From the NCBI GenBank assembly GCA_963691655.1, contig OY829326.1, positions 148,632,998-148,696,997 on the forward strand: a stretch of 64,000 bases of DNA, in the 5' to 3' direction. A program made the position numbers and the translations under genes. Under the pieces are notes generated by a model. That model had not been told where the DNA came from. It saw only the letters and a list, made by a program, of their open reading frames with translations, and ran no database searches. This document shows, one piece after another, positions 22,393-34,287 of this stretch (its first letter is position 1; each line of letters starts with the position of its first letter). Origin of the DNA: Toxonevra muliebris. Lineage: Eukaryota; Arthropoda; Insecta; Diptera; Pallopteridae.

Positions 22393-24539
22393 TGGCTCTT
22401 TCAGAGCCAATAGTAATGAAGCCTTTGTACTATTGGCAGCCTGTACCATGCGAAAATAGATCTGGATTTCCAATTAGCAGGAAAAGTTTATTTCCATAGC
22501 TCTACTTGAGATTTTAACTTTTTACAAATATAGGCATCAAATATGATGTATTTTACATGGAGGTATTTGGAAGATTATTTATAAGATTAATATAATTTAC
22601 AGTTGTGGATTCAACATTATTAGATACTATATGATTAGCATTTAAAATTTTTTTTAGCTTTCCAATACATTTTCAAGCTGAAGTGGCACTAATATTTATA
22701 TTGCCTACCTAATAAACCTAGGAACAGGCACCTACATTTTCGAATATTTTCGTTTAACTGAGGCCACTGCTTTAGCATTACTATGTTAGTAGATTTCTCA
22801 GGTAATAAGAAACTCTGATTCAGATTGATTAACCTTGCTATCAACACATTCAGCTTTCCAAAAGGGTTGGTTTTAGAAATATGTTATCATTCCGCCATTA
22901 GGATGACTTCCTGATAAACTGCCATAACTAATACAGAGTAGTCTAAGTATGATGAAGTTATGTTTGTTAAAAGTTTTCTACTGTCATATATGTTATTGTT
23001 GCTGTTGAATTTAAGAAGGATTTTTTTAGTTAACGAAGAGATTTGCCTCACCGTTTCTTCAACCTCTATAGCCGTTTTAGTAAATGAGCGAGGCCGAATC
23101 CTATAACTGAGCCTTCAAAATCCTTGCTAACGATTTAAATTACTATAACATTATATTATACCATTAGAAAATCATAAACTCTTCACTTGCTATTGTTTCT
23201 AATTAACCCAAGTGCAATCAATATTAATGAATTCCTTTTCTGGCTTTTGTTTTAAAGCACCAAATTAAATATTTGTTCAATATTTACTTTTTTACAATTT
23301 TTCTTTCACTCATTTCTCATTTTATTATATATTCACTTCATTCAATCAATATTTCATATAATAACTCAACCCAACCAAAATTTAGTTTTACAAAGAATAA
23401 TTCTCTAGAGATTTGTTGACATAATTTAATTTTTAATGCTTTCACTAAAACAAGATGAATTCAAAGTAGCATAAAATTATATGCTACTTATTTATGTAAA
23501 CGAATAACTCTTTTCAACTTGAAGCAACCATCGACATGATAACAAGCTAAGAAAAAGGGCATTTCACATTTTATGGCGCAGGTTTATAAACCATTGGTTA
23601 GTTGTTTCGTTGATAATAAACCGTTAAAATGTTTTCTTAACCTTTTTCTAAGAATCTGAATAACTGACTGCAGTCTGTCAGTGTGTCTGTCTGCCTGTGC
23701 ATGGCGTGTGCCTCATGGGATTTATATTCAACCGCACAAGACAATCAAATCAACAAATATCAAAGAGCTATAATGAAAAACCAGCGCGTTTTGCTGCTTC
23801 AAATGGAAAGCTATCTGCCTTGAATGAAGTAATGAATGAAGGTTTTCCTTTTCTGCCTTGCTTTCACTTTTAATACATTTTCCATTCGTTTTGTTTTGTT
23901 TTTTGGTCACCAAAATAAGCCAGACGCAACAAACTAAATTATTTATGTACCACGAGGACTACGCGAGTACGCTACTATGAAAAAAAAAAAAAAACAAAAA
24001 AAAAAAAAGAAACCAATGATTTTAATTTTGATGTTAAATGACAGTTAATTGACAGTTTTTCATTAATTATTTAAGTAATTTGTCAAGTAAGTAAATTAGT
24101 TATTATTAACATTATTGAGATTGTTATTGATGTTGTTCTTTTAGTTGTTGACATCAATAAGTATGAAAATACTGTAGGTAGAAAAGTTTATGTAGAAGGT
24201 GAAACCAATGAGTTGGGAGGAGGTGCGCACTTGTGCATTCACGAATTGATTGTGATTGATAAGAAATTTATTAATTGAATAGGAAAACAGTGAACTGAGA
24301 ATAATATTATAAATAATAAATATTTTAAATATAGATAGCAACAAAAAAATTTTTATTTATATACCTAGTTACGTTAATACAATTGCTTGCTTTTTCAATA
24401 TTCATACCAGTATAATTATTTAATAGAATTTTAAGTAAGTAATTATTGAATAATTGTTATATAACTATGTAAATTTAAATTTTTAAGAAGTAGATGTTCA
24501 AAATCACAGTACATTGTTATCTATATATATATATATATG
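22393..24539. other. Non-coding AT-rich stretch
   Basis: No gene recognised. There is a poly-A tract at about 23979-24008, (AT)n at 24522-24539 next to the following transposon, and otherwise unstructured AT-rich DNA. Confidence 0.6.
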
Positions 24540-24956
24540 TAGGGGAGTGTACCCGGGTATGAGTCAGCACCAGGTATGGGACAGTCGATTTTTTACATCA
24601 TGCAATAACAATATTGCCGATCTGACTACTGTCAAGCTTTTGTTTTGACATAAGCCAGTTTTTGTGATAACACCGGAGTGAATATACACACTTATTGCTT
24701 GTATCAGCTGCAAACATCGTATGTGAAAATCGATCACGAAAACTTTTTTGATTTTTCAAAAGCGATATGTTTTCTAGTGCATGAATAGAAAAAGGTGAGT
24801 GTAATGCATTAGCATTCCGTGTTTTTGGCATATTTTGCGACCTAATTTTGGATTATGCCAATATATGGTGGGAAAATATTTTTTTTTTTTTGTTATTCCC
24901 AAAATGGCATTATTTACCGGCTATGAGACACAGCATATTACCGGATATCAGACATA

Positions 24957-26256
24957 AGGAGCGTGATCGAAAAAATCTTAACATATATAAAATTCAATAA
25001 TTTTGAAACGGTTGATCTTAGAGTTTTGACTTTTTTTATTTAATTTATAATATTTTACAAATTACAGAAAAATATAACTTTTATAGTTCTAACACCTATT
25101 TATGAACTCGTGAACCTTTTTTGGTAAGCCTTCCATTAGAGATTTGTTAATTATTTCAGACAACTTTTTGGAACAGTTTGCCCATCTCCTTTTGAAATCT
25201 TCAATATTTTGGGACACCTTTTTTGTGCTCTTTAAGTTTCTTTTCACAAGAGCCCAATATCTTTCCACTGGTCTTAGCTCCGCACAATTTGGAGGATTGG
25301 CCTCTCTTGGTACATAAACTATCTTATTATTTTGGTACCACTCCAGAGCTTTCTTGCCGTAGTGACATGATGTCAAATCGGGCCAAAAATATGTGGACAC
25401 ATTGTGCTCTCTTATGAAAGGAAGAAGTCTTTTTTTCAAACATTCTTTGATGTATATTTCGGTATTTAAAGAGCCCACTGTAACAAATGACTTGCTTCTT
25501 TTGCCGTTGCCGCAACTGCATATAGCTTGCCATACCAGGAATTTTTTAGGAAATTTTGTCTGCTTTTGGATTCTAAATTGTTCTTCGACATTTCCTCGAG
25601 CATCAACAACATACAAATTTGACCTGGAAGCTGCGTAAAATCTGCCAGTACATACGTTTCGTCGTCCATTATACAACATGAATATTTTTTTATGAAATTC
25701 GATTTTAATTTCCGAGCCCTACTTTTGGCGTCTAAATTTTTTGCAGCATTCCCATTTGGAACTTTTTGGACTTTGTATGTTTTCAAACCTGCATTGGCTT
25801 TAACTTTTCGCACCAAATAGTCTGAGCACTAGGCTAACCGGGCAGCTTTTCTACCAGATGTGTTTGGAGATCTTTTCAATATGCTTTCTATTTTCTTGGT
25901 TTTCCCAATATCATGTGGACCTTGTTTTCTTCTCGAACCAGGTTTCCAATCGATGGTCAAATTCTCCTAAAACTATTTAATAACATTAGAAACAGTTTGA
26001 TGGCAGACCTTCAATTCTTTGGCCAATTTTTTATGGGACCAATTTGGATTTTTTTGAAAATTTTTAAAAATTTTCAGACGTACTTCTTTTTTTTCCACTC
26101 ATTTTGATCAAACTCACAATAAATCAACATGTTTGTCTCTAAAAATAACAACTGACATATTTTTCAAAGATAACTAGATCAAAGAAATTTTTAAATTTTA
26201 CACCCAAAAAAAATTATTAGGTAAAACGTGTGTTAAGATTTTTCAATCTCACTTCT
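24957..26256 (-). mobile_element. DD37E mariner-like element, copy 1 (1300 bp, both ends present)
   Basis: Ends are flanked by TA (24955-24956 and 26257-26258). The left end starts AGGAGCGTGATCGAAAAAAT and the right end, reverse complemented, AGAAGTGAGATTGAAAAATC; both continue to TCTTAACA. The same ends occur on the copy at 36133-37485. The transposase lies on the minus strand. It is nested inside the TA element at 24542-26770. Confidence 0.93.
25089..26102 (-). pseudogene. DD37E mariner transposase, copy 1
   Basis: Cut-and-paste DDE transposase. The likely start (MSGKK) is at 26102. An HTH-like N-terminus follows (NPNWSHKKLAKELKV...QTVSNVIK) and then a basic linker (GSRRKQGP). The catalytic core has D1 in MDDETYV (about 25670-25690), D2 in FWPDLTSCHYGKKAL, and the final E in NCAELRPVERYW. 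I count 37 residues between D2 and E, which defines the DD37E (ITmD37E-type) group found in flies and mosquitoes. The C-terminus is KKVHEFINRC. All three catalytic acids remain, but in-frame stops in the N-terminal part and a frameshift near 25670 break the frame. Expected intact length is about 335-345 aa. Confidence 0.9.
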
Positions 26257-26772
26257 TAAGTGTTTCTATTCAATTTTTTTGTATTTTTAGATATTTCAAC
26301 CCCAAAAATTAAAGTCGTCAATGAAATGAATCAAATGCAAGCGGCCTGTTCATTTAAAGTGTGCAAACATTGCGATAGCCGATTTGGATGGAGAAGACGA
26401 TGACTAAGAGGGAGATGATGAAAAAAAGCTATCATTTCTTTTTATCTTGGCCACTGAAGGCTTACAAAATAAATAAATTGATATTTATAAATAGTTATGG
26501 GGCTTTTACTTCATATTTTTAAATTTTTTGTGAATTTTTTGTAGGTGTCTCATACCCGGGAGGTACAAATTTTGTTTTTGGCAAAAATATATATCTTCAG
26601 AAAATTGGTCATAATATTTCGCGTGCAAATGGAATCACTATATTTTTTTCAAGTAAAAATTGCATATTTTTATTACATTTCTAACAATATATAACACATC
26701 CGATTTATTTTAACAAGTGAAAATTTATGGTTCAAAAACAAAACCCGTCTCATACCCGGGAACACTCCCTTA

Positions 26773-27085
26773 TTAATGAGCTTGGGCTTAAGTTTATTTT
26801 CTTGTTAGCCGAGTTTGATAGGTTTAAATATAAATATTATAAATAGAAACTGCTGCACTATTTCAAAAGATTCTATGCTCAAATCAAAGACCATCCTTGA
26901 AATAATAAATAATTCTAAAAATAATTTAAAAATTCGCACCAGTTGAATAGTTATAATAAAAAATATTTAATAAAATATTTGCTATCATTCAACCTTGTGT
27001 AAATTAATGGGGCAAGACAAATTTTTTTTAAAAATGGGTTTAATTCATTCAAAAATAAAATCTGTAACAAATCGGAAGAATTATC
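26773..27085. other. Non-coding AT-rich stretch
   Basis: No motif seen between the TA-flanked element and the Tc1 remnants. Confidence 0.5.
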
Positions 27086-27420
27086 ATTTAATGTGTTCCT
27101 CCTTGGCTTCCAATATAATCTTAAGGCTTTTTGGCATAGGTTCTACGAAGTTTTGAAGACTTTCTCATCTCGATATCACACTTCATTCACTGTTGGAATA
27201 ACATGATTTCTTTGCGCAATCTATCTTTCTATTTAAGTCTTGCGCGGGCAGATGGACCACAAATCCTCGATTAAATTGAATTTCGGAAAATTTCCAGCTC
27301 AATCCAACAAGGTTTCCTAGCTGTCTTTCTACAAGGCTAGTGTCACCGCTTCGTTCGCTAGTCTGATGATGAGCAACTTTCAACCGGTCACATTCAGCAG
27401 TCATTTAAACACCCCACGAA
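27086..27420 (-). pseudogene. Tc1-like transposase C-terminal remnant (minus strand)
   Basis: Reverse-strand translation near 27090-27160 gives FVEPMPKSLKIILEAKEEH, matching the conserved end of Tc1-type transposases (LVxSMPRRxxxVIxAKGGHTKY). Upstream on the same strand a decayed LPAQDLNRKID may be the PxQSPDLNPIE block. Heavily frameshifted. A second remnant in the opposite orientation starts right next to it. Confidence 0.6.
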
Positions 27421-27424
27421 ACAA

Positions 27425-27832
27425 ATATTTTGGGGCAGGATCATTCGTACCTATAACGGGGATGATAAACAGCGAAATGACATGAACTCTCAGAGATAAA
27501 TTTGGGAAACACAATTTTTAACTAGATCTGGCACCCTGCCATTCATCTAAGATTGTGGAAATATTCTTCGCAGACAGCGGGGTAACTATTTTGGATTAGC
27601 TTAGTAATTCGCTGATTCTCAATCCAATCGAGAGTTCGTAGTAAATCTACAATGCGAGACTCAGAAAGATGGATTGAACAAACAAAATTAAGCTAATCGA
27701 ACAGTGAAAGAAGTGCGATAACGAGATGAGAAAATCTATGATGCTTGCAAATTGTTAGTAGATTCTATGCCAAAACGTATTCAAATGATGCTAGAAGCCA
27801 AGGGTGGACACACCAAAAAATTATTATTATGA
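27425..27832 (+). pseudogene. Tc1-like transposase remnant (DD34E catalytic half)
   Basis: Plus-strand frames give FGAGSFVPITGMINSE (the FxxxGxGxLxxIxGxMNxxxY region), then DLAPCHSSKIVEIFFADSG and LNPIESS, the QDNAPCH...SPDLNPIE block. I count 34 positions between the D and the E, including one stop codon, matching DD34E. The C-terminus is VDSMPKRIQMMLEAKGGHTKK with a stop at 27830-27832. The N-terminal DNA-binding domain is missing. Together with 27086-27420 it forms a tail-to-head inverted pair of dead Tc1 pieces. Confidence 0.8.
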
Positions 27833-27839
27833 TTTTTAT

Positions 27840-29636
27840 TTTTTGTATGAATAAAATACATTTTCAAAGAAAAGTTGTCTTGGATATAAGTCAAATTAAG
27901 CTGTGTTCCATTTTACTACAGATATATAAAAATGCAAAAATAATCTAAATTGACTGAGGCTTAAAACTAAAATATATTTCAACATATGTATAATAAATCA
28001 TCACTCCAAAAAAATTAAACTTAAATATACTGTGATTTTGAACTTCTAAAACAGGAGGGGAGGCGGAGAGATGAGTCGAAGGTACTTCATTCGGAAAAGT
28101 TGGTCAAATTCGACAACGAATTTTAATGTCTTTGTTACTTGCCAAAAAATAAATTACTCCATACAAATCGGTACACACAATAGGGAATCCAGAAAGTTCC
28201 CAAGGGAGTGTTCTAAATTTTTTTTCCTCTAAAATTTGTGTTTGATTCATGACCAATGAGCAATATGTAAGAGATTTTTCATTGACAATATTACCATGTT
28301 TGAGCTCAGCCAAAACCTATTTACGGATATATTGGCGCAGAGTTCCCCTAAGCTTTGTCTAGTTTTGTTTGTGATGGCTTATTATGGGCTAAGTTCTTTC
28401 ATTTTATATATCTAAAACCATTCAAAGATTCTGATGAAGATCAATGAAAATTTTTTCCTTTGGCCAAGGCTGGGCATGTAACCACCTAGTATAAAATATT
28501 CGCAATTTGAGAGTAATAAATAGAATTGGACCTGCGAAGAAATCTTTGAATAAAACAGCGACGTACTCAACGAATATTAAACTTTCTTTTTTATAAAATC
28601 CAAAATTATTGGTAAGTTTTTCTGCACAAAAAAGGAGAAATGCGCAAAAGTGTCATGAGAAAAATTTAAAACTAAAAATGTTATATTTTTCAAAAATTTT
28701 TCTGTTAATGTTTGTGTTGCAAAACAAACTCATAACTTTCTGCCAAGTAAATATAACAAAAGCGTATAAAAAGAAAAAAAAATTATAATAATAAAAATAA
28801 CAGTGTTGCAAAACAGACAAACTAAAAAGAAAAACGAAATAAAACTAAACTGAACTGAACAACTTAAGATATCAACTTAATTTAAATTTTTAGTTTATCT
28901 TTTCATATGCTGATAATAATACTACAGGGTGCAAAGCTGTAAAACTTACATATTTACAAGGAAACAAAAATAAGCAACAAACAACAAAACAGCAGACATA
29001 TACAACTTCTTAAGTCGTTATGTTAACTATGAAATAAAATAATAATAATTCTACGTTAAAGCCTAACAGGCGCAAGTTTTTTTTTTTGTCTATTTAAGTT
29101 CAAGTGGATTACAGACATGCATATATATATGTATTTCTGTATATATGTATATGTGTCTGTATTCATAGACATATGTGTGTATATTTATAATAGTGTAATT
29201 ACACTTAAACACGCATACACTTATACAATACAAGCATAATAAATGTGTTACATTTATGCATATTACATACGCACAGAGACTCATACACACACATGTACAC
29301 ATAATCATATATATATGAGTGTGTGTGTGTAATCGCGTACAATAAAGAAATTTATTATTTTTTATTATTGTTTGTAGTTGTTATTGTTTGTTAGTAATAT
29401 TGCATACCTAAACCAAAACACAACAAAAAAAAAAAAAAACAATGAGAGAGAAAACAGAAAAATAAGTTTGTTAAATTGGATTGGATTTGTTCACAAAAAA
29501 CAAAAATAAATAATGAAATAAAAATTTGTGAAAGAAAGTTCGGCCAGGTGTGAGCATTACTCGCTTTACGCTTGATATTACAAAGCTAATTAGTACAATA
29601 GAAAGTAGATAGATTTTGTAAGCGAAAATAATCATT
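27840..29636. other. Non-coding AT-rich stretch with microsatellites
   Basis: No gene recognised. TA/TG/CA alternating microsatellite sequence occupies about 29112-29332, and a poly-A tract lies near 29427-29440. Confidence 0.55.
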
Positions 29637-29638
29637 TA

Positions 29639-29878
29639 CCACCTTGATCAAAAAGTTCCCGGAATAACCACCGTGAGGCGCTCCCATCGTTCCGATTTGA
29701 GTTCTGTTTTTTTTTTGTTGAGTTGGTACATCTGTTTTTGATATTCCCTCTAAATCTTATCGTCATAGCTTGACATTTGACAGTTACGTAGCCAAGAGTA
29801 CATCTATCTCTGTGTGTGTTGGCGATTTTTTACAATTTTAGAAATGGATTTAAATTTGCAACTGTTTGATCAAGGTGA
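29639..29878. mobile_element. 240-bp mariner-type MITE
   Basis: The left end CCACCTTGATCAAAAAGTT and the reverse complement of the right end TCACCTTGATCAAACAGTT match over 19 bp with two mismatches, and both are flanked by TA (29637-29638 and 29879-29880). No transposase inside. The short length and TA duplication indicate a Tc1/mariner-type MITE. Confidence 0.85.
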
Positions 29879-30170
29879 TATAGTTTGTATTGTTGGGCAT
29901 ATTTTTCGATGCAACCTCCTTTCCGTAATGCACTTAGTTCAATGCTTTCTTAATCCATTTTGATCAGGTAGCAGAAATCGTAATTCAATTTAGAAACCAA
30001 AATTTTATATATTCACCAGTATACTATTATATCAGCCCTCAAAAAAATTATAAAAATTTGTCTGTGTACTTTAAAGTGTTTAGTAGTAATAGGCCTACCA
30101 TAACAAAATAATAAGTGATCAAAGTATACATCTAAGTGATGTATAACAGGCTTAATGAAAACATGTTTCT

Positions 30171-30217
30171 TTGAAGTTATATATAAACAGGCTTAATGAA
30201 CAAATGTAGTCATCACA
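30171..30217 (+). repeat. Dispersed 47-bp direct repeat, copy A
   Basis: The run TTGAAGTTATATATAAACAG followed by GCTTAATGAACAAATGTAGTC recurs at 30649-30695 with about two differences. The internal motif ACAGGCTTAATGAA also occurs once more just upstream at about 30146. Confidence 0.85.
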
Positions 30218-30648
30218 ACAACAATGTATATAGAGACGGGCAAATCAGACGGCCGTTTCGGAATCCGCCACAATTCCTCATCAGTGATCTTAGTGATAAT
30301 TCTTAATCTTTCAATATTCTATATAAGCTACAAATATTTGAAATCATAACCCAGAATTACGGATTTGATTCCAAATATCTTCACTGAATAGAGATATTGA
30401 AAGAAACTACCACTACCGTTCTATACACTTATGTTGTTGTTTTTTCCCCATTGTAGCTAGTCTGCATAACAGTTCGTTATTTGAAAGTCTAGTACATGGG
30501 AGAGTGTGTGTGTTTGTGAGAAAATGAATCTAGGTGTCATTTTTTCTGAACGGTCCCCATTCGATCAGTTCATGATAGTTTTTTAGGAGACTATGAAAAT
30601 TAAATCTAGAGTCAAAGTCATGACTTAAGTTCATGTCAATTTCGTTAT

Positions 30649-30695
30649 TTGAAGTTATATATAAACAGATTAATGAACAAATGTAGTCATCACAC
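30649..30695 (+). repeat. Dispersed 47-bp direct repeat, copy B
   Basis: Nearly identical to 30171-30217, separated by about 430 bp. The spacing could reflect the ends of an insertion or a local duplication. Confidence 0.85.
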
Positions 30696-31485
30696 CTAAA
30701 AAACTATCAAAAACATCTTTCATCAAACGCCGAAGTAACAGAAATAACTGGCTTGACTTTTGGAAATCTTTAGAAAAGATGATTTCCAATAGGAACAGAT
30801 ATACATATTTACATTTCTACCCTAGCATCGTTTAGAAATTTTGAAAATTAATCAAAAATACCACTTTAAAACTTTTACTAAAAGTTATGACTGCTTAATA
30901 ATTTGTCATTTTCAGGCTTTTACTTAATTTCAAATAACCTTTCAAATAATGTGTTAATACTAATTGATAACAGAGAAAGCTTATAGCTCATGGCTTTGCC
31001 AGATCGCCAATGATTACGGGTTTCTGCAATGTTAATTGAGTCAGGCCAAACACGCCCGATAGATCTTATCTCAAATTCTGCGGTTCTTTTCCAAGTCATC
31101 CGTGGTCACCCCACTCTCCTGGTAGATCGCCCTGCGGTATTCAGCGTTTGCACGCGATATTGCTCTCTCGTTAGCGCAAAATGTGGCCAATCCTTTGCAA
31201 TTTAGGGCATCCTGATTGATTCATAGATATAAATTCTTATTGGGAATTAGGTTTGGCCAATAAATTCGGAGAATACTTCGAAGACATCTGCTCACCTTGT
31301 GATGATGTCGGTTACCTTCTACGTTGAACAGCCATAAAGAAGAACCGACTTTATGTTGAAATTAGAGGGAAGTGCTCAGAAAAACTAAGCGTCCACGGGG
31401 GCCAAAAAGTTGATCTATTATGATGTTCCTATACATTTGGAATCCTCCACCTATGAAACAAATCTCTAAAAGCCTCTACCCATCC

Positions 31486-31839
31486 TCAAACCATCTCCAG
31501 TTCTTCAAACAGTCTGTGTCTTAGCAAACAGAGTGGACGATTTTGGAGATTGGGGCATTCACAGAAAAAATGGTGGATGGTTTCATGTTCTTTTTTGTCT
31601 TCACAGGTTCTACAGTAGTTTGGTGCTACGATTCCCATTCTCAAGGCCAAATAGCACCAAAAGCCTGTGTGTACTCCAGCTAGAACCCGAATTTGTTTTC
31701 TCTCTAAACAATGAAAGTTCTGAGTTCTTTTCTTATCAAGAGAAGGCCATAAGCTTCGGAATATCTTACAGTCGCTCCGGGCTTGCCAGGTCGTAGCTTT
31801 AATGCTACATACGTTAATGCACCAGACCTTGGACAACAT
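31486..31839 (-). pseudogene. I-type LINE C-terminal fragment (minus strand)
   Basis: A 117-codon open stretch on the minus strand. It includes RVLAGVHTGFWCYLALRMGI and the terminal zinc knuckle YCRTCEDKKEHETIHHFFCECP, i.e. C-x2-C...ETxxHFxCxCP, as in the fragments at 16.3 and 21.9 kb. The frame ends FEELEMV. RNase H, RT and endonuclease are absent; 3' flanking LINE sequence may continue to about 31400. The open frame survives better than in the other LINE tails here, but it has no start of its own. Confidence 0.75.
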
Positions 31840-31840
31840 A

Positions 31841-34040
31841 CTAAAACGTGTTTTGGCTAGGTGTCATTTTTCTATAAGTTCCAGAAACAACTAAAAATAA
31901 AAAAGCCAAATCTACTGAACAGAATTGATACTGAATCAACTCAGAGCAAATGGCTTTAAACAATGACGCTCGGTGTTCCATAAAAGTATTCCACACAAAT
32001 ATTATCCACCAATACATGAAATTGAACCTTAACCTACTGAAATGAAAATTCAAAAAATATGTACTAAAATGCTGAAGAATTTGTGTGACAACCAAAAATA
32101 TTACCGAAAAACTTTGCCTCGGATGCAAAAGTTATAGAACTACTAATATAAATTAGACTTTTGTGATGAGGCAGAGCAAATAAGGTACAAAGAAAGCATC
32201 GAGGGGTTTTTGAGGTCGAAAAATACATTTGTGATATTTATTTTCCCTCTACGACTTCCGCTTGGGATTGCCACTGAACGTTTTTCTGTATTTTGGGATC
32301 GATAAATTCGGTTTTGGTATTTATTTTTTTCCACAACCCCCGATAGGGAACGCTGCTGAACCATAATTTTTAAAACGAAAAATCCTAATAAAAAAACAAA
32401 ACTATAGATGTTTACACATCAATTGTTTGGTGGCGCCCCGTGCGAAGGCCATAGAGAGAAAAATATCAAAACTGAATTTAACGATCCCAAAAACTCTTCG
32501 ATACGCACTTTATGCCTTATTCCCTGCATTCTTTTTTGTTTGTCTATTTAAAGTTTATTTTAGATTATGAGCAACAATCATGTATGAGATTTTCATCGCT
32601 TAAAGGAGGATGGGAGGATCCCCTTAGATCGTATTTATTATATGTCCTCTACCTCAAGGTCATAAGTATCTGAAAAATATAGCCACTAACGGCGAAATCT
32701 TACATCGCTCCGTGTTTAAGGGCACCCCCCGCCCCCTTGATTTTTTCGGGATTTGCTGTAACGCTAGATCTGGCTCTTCAAAATGATTTTCTATATTAAC
32801 AGCAGACAGATGAATGTTCATATCTAGGCGTGTACCAAAGTAATACGAACTTTTATCTGTCTGGTGAAACGTTAATACAACCTTACCCCAATGAAACACC
32901 AATTTAAAATACAAAGAATCTGTTACAAATGATTATAGGGTACAACAAATACATGAAAACACATATACTGCATAAATTTAAACAATCTATTCCTACCTGC
33001 AAGTCTATATAAATATATGTTACGTATACGCCTTAGTGTTACGTGTAGCAATTGCTCTACTATATTTTTTTATTTTGTTTCTTTTAATATATTCTGTGCT
33101 TCATCTACTATAATGTTGCACTTTTATTTTATTTTATTTTTTTTTTATTGCTTAACTACTTTTTACTTTTTATGCTTTGTTGGTGCTGCAACATTTCAGC
33201 TTGCCACTGATGCGTTTTTAATTATGTTTATTTCCGGTTTCCATGACACCTAATTTATTAGTTGTTTACATTTCATGTATATGTATATTTTTTTATACAA
33301 TTACAAACAATGCTACTATTATTACATAACGTTATTGTTGTAGTTATTTTTATAGTTTACATTACAATAACAACAACAACAACAACTACATATAACATAT
33401 ATTAATGCATTGTCGTAGGTATGGTCTCGTCATGGTTTAAATAATCTTTTGTACTCTCATTTGTCATCGTTGGCTATAATTACACTTGCAATTTCTATTG
33501 TTGCTGATAGTTTTTTTGTTTGTGTGTTTGTTTATTTGTTATTGCTATTGTTGTATTACATAGTGTCATTGTTGTTGTCTGTGTTGTCGTCTTTTGTATT
33601 GTAGTTTTTACATTTACGCTAATTTATTTCTAATGTGATTTCTTTTCTATATCTAGAAAATTTATTGATAAAATTATGATTATATCATTGAAAAAAAGGT
33701 TAATGTTTAGTATTTATTGCTCGTTAGGATGCATTATCTAATATTATTTTTAGTTTAGTTTCTTTTATAAACATTAGTCATTTAGACAGAAATTGAATTT
33801 ATACTAAAGTTAGAAATATATTAAAATAGTCATTTCACTGAAATCTTATATCTGTAATGGTTTTCTATATAAATCAAAATCCATTAGCAAGAAAAAATAT
33901 TAAAATAGATTTTCTACTGGAGGCTATAATATGAAATCCAAATATTTTTTTTAGTATATCATTATATTTAGAAATATTAATAATTTGTGCCCTAACAGAG
34001 ACAAACTAAGATCATAATGATTTATTTTAAATTATATTTG
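31841..34040. other. Non-coding AT-rich stretch
   Basis: No gene recognised. Two imperfect repeats of about 70 bp lie at 32225-32360 (each ending in a TGCYRCTGAAC-like motif), and (AAC)n at 33367-33387. The region 33000-33660 is T-rich with TTG runs. Confidence 0.5.
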
Positions 34041-34287
34041 ACAGGCTGAGAGGAAAAGCGGGCTAAAATTTATATAAAAGCAAAAGTGAAATAATTTAGA
34101 GTGTCAGTGTAAGAATGGCATAAGTAATACGGTTTAGAGTGAAAATGAAACGCCTTAAAAGTAAGAGCAAAAATGGTATAACAATTCTTTCAGAGCAAGA
34201 ACAGCATAGTTTTTCATTCCGTTTTCGCTCTGAATATATTTTGTTTTACTTTTGCTCTGAACATATTTCGTTTCGCTTTTGCTCTTA

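Larger units (their letters stand above)
24542..26770. mobile_element. TA-flanked DNA transposon with GGGAGTGT...CCCGGGTATGAG ends (Tc1/mariner/pogo superfamily), carrying a nested mariner
   Basis: After a TA the left end reads GGGGAGTGTACCCGGGTATG, and the reverse complement of the right end reads AGGGAGTGTTCCCGGGTATG, followed by a second TA: terminal inverted repeats of about 24 bp with three mismatches. Motifs related to ACCGGGTATGAGAC recur inside near 24570, 24917, 24940 and, inverted, at 26547-26565; these look like subterminal transposase-binding sites. Without the nested DD37E mariner (24957-26256) the host element is about 927 bp. No transposase of its own is recognisable, so it was non-autonomous before the mariner landed. 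The TA duplication supports the superfamily, not a precise family. Confidence 0.85.
29881..31485. other. Non-coding stretch with dispersed repeats
   Basis: Holds the 47-bp repeat pair listed separately and a segment at 30236-30305 that recurs at 48691-48760. At about 31030-31230 the minus strand reads weakly like a LINE/endonuclease-RT relic (SIGRVWPDSINIAETRNHW), which I could not assign. Confidence 0.45.
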
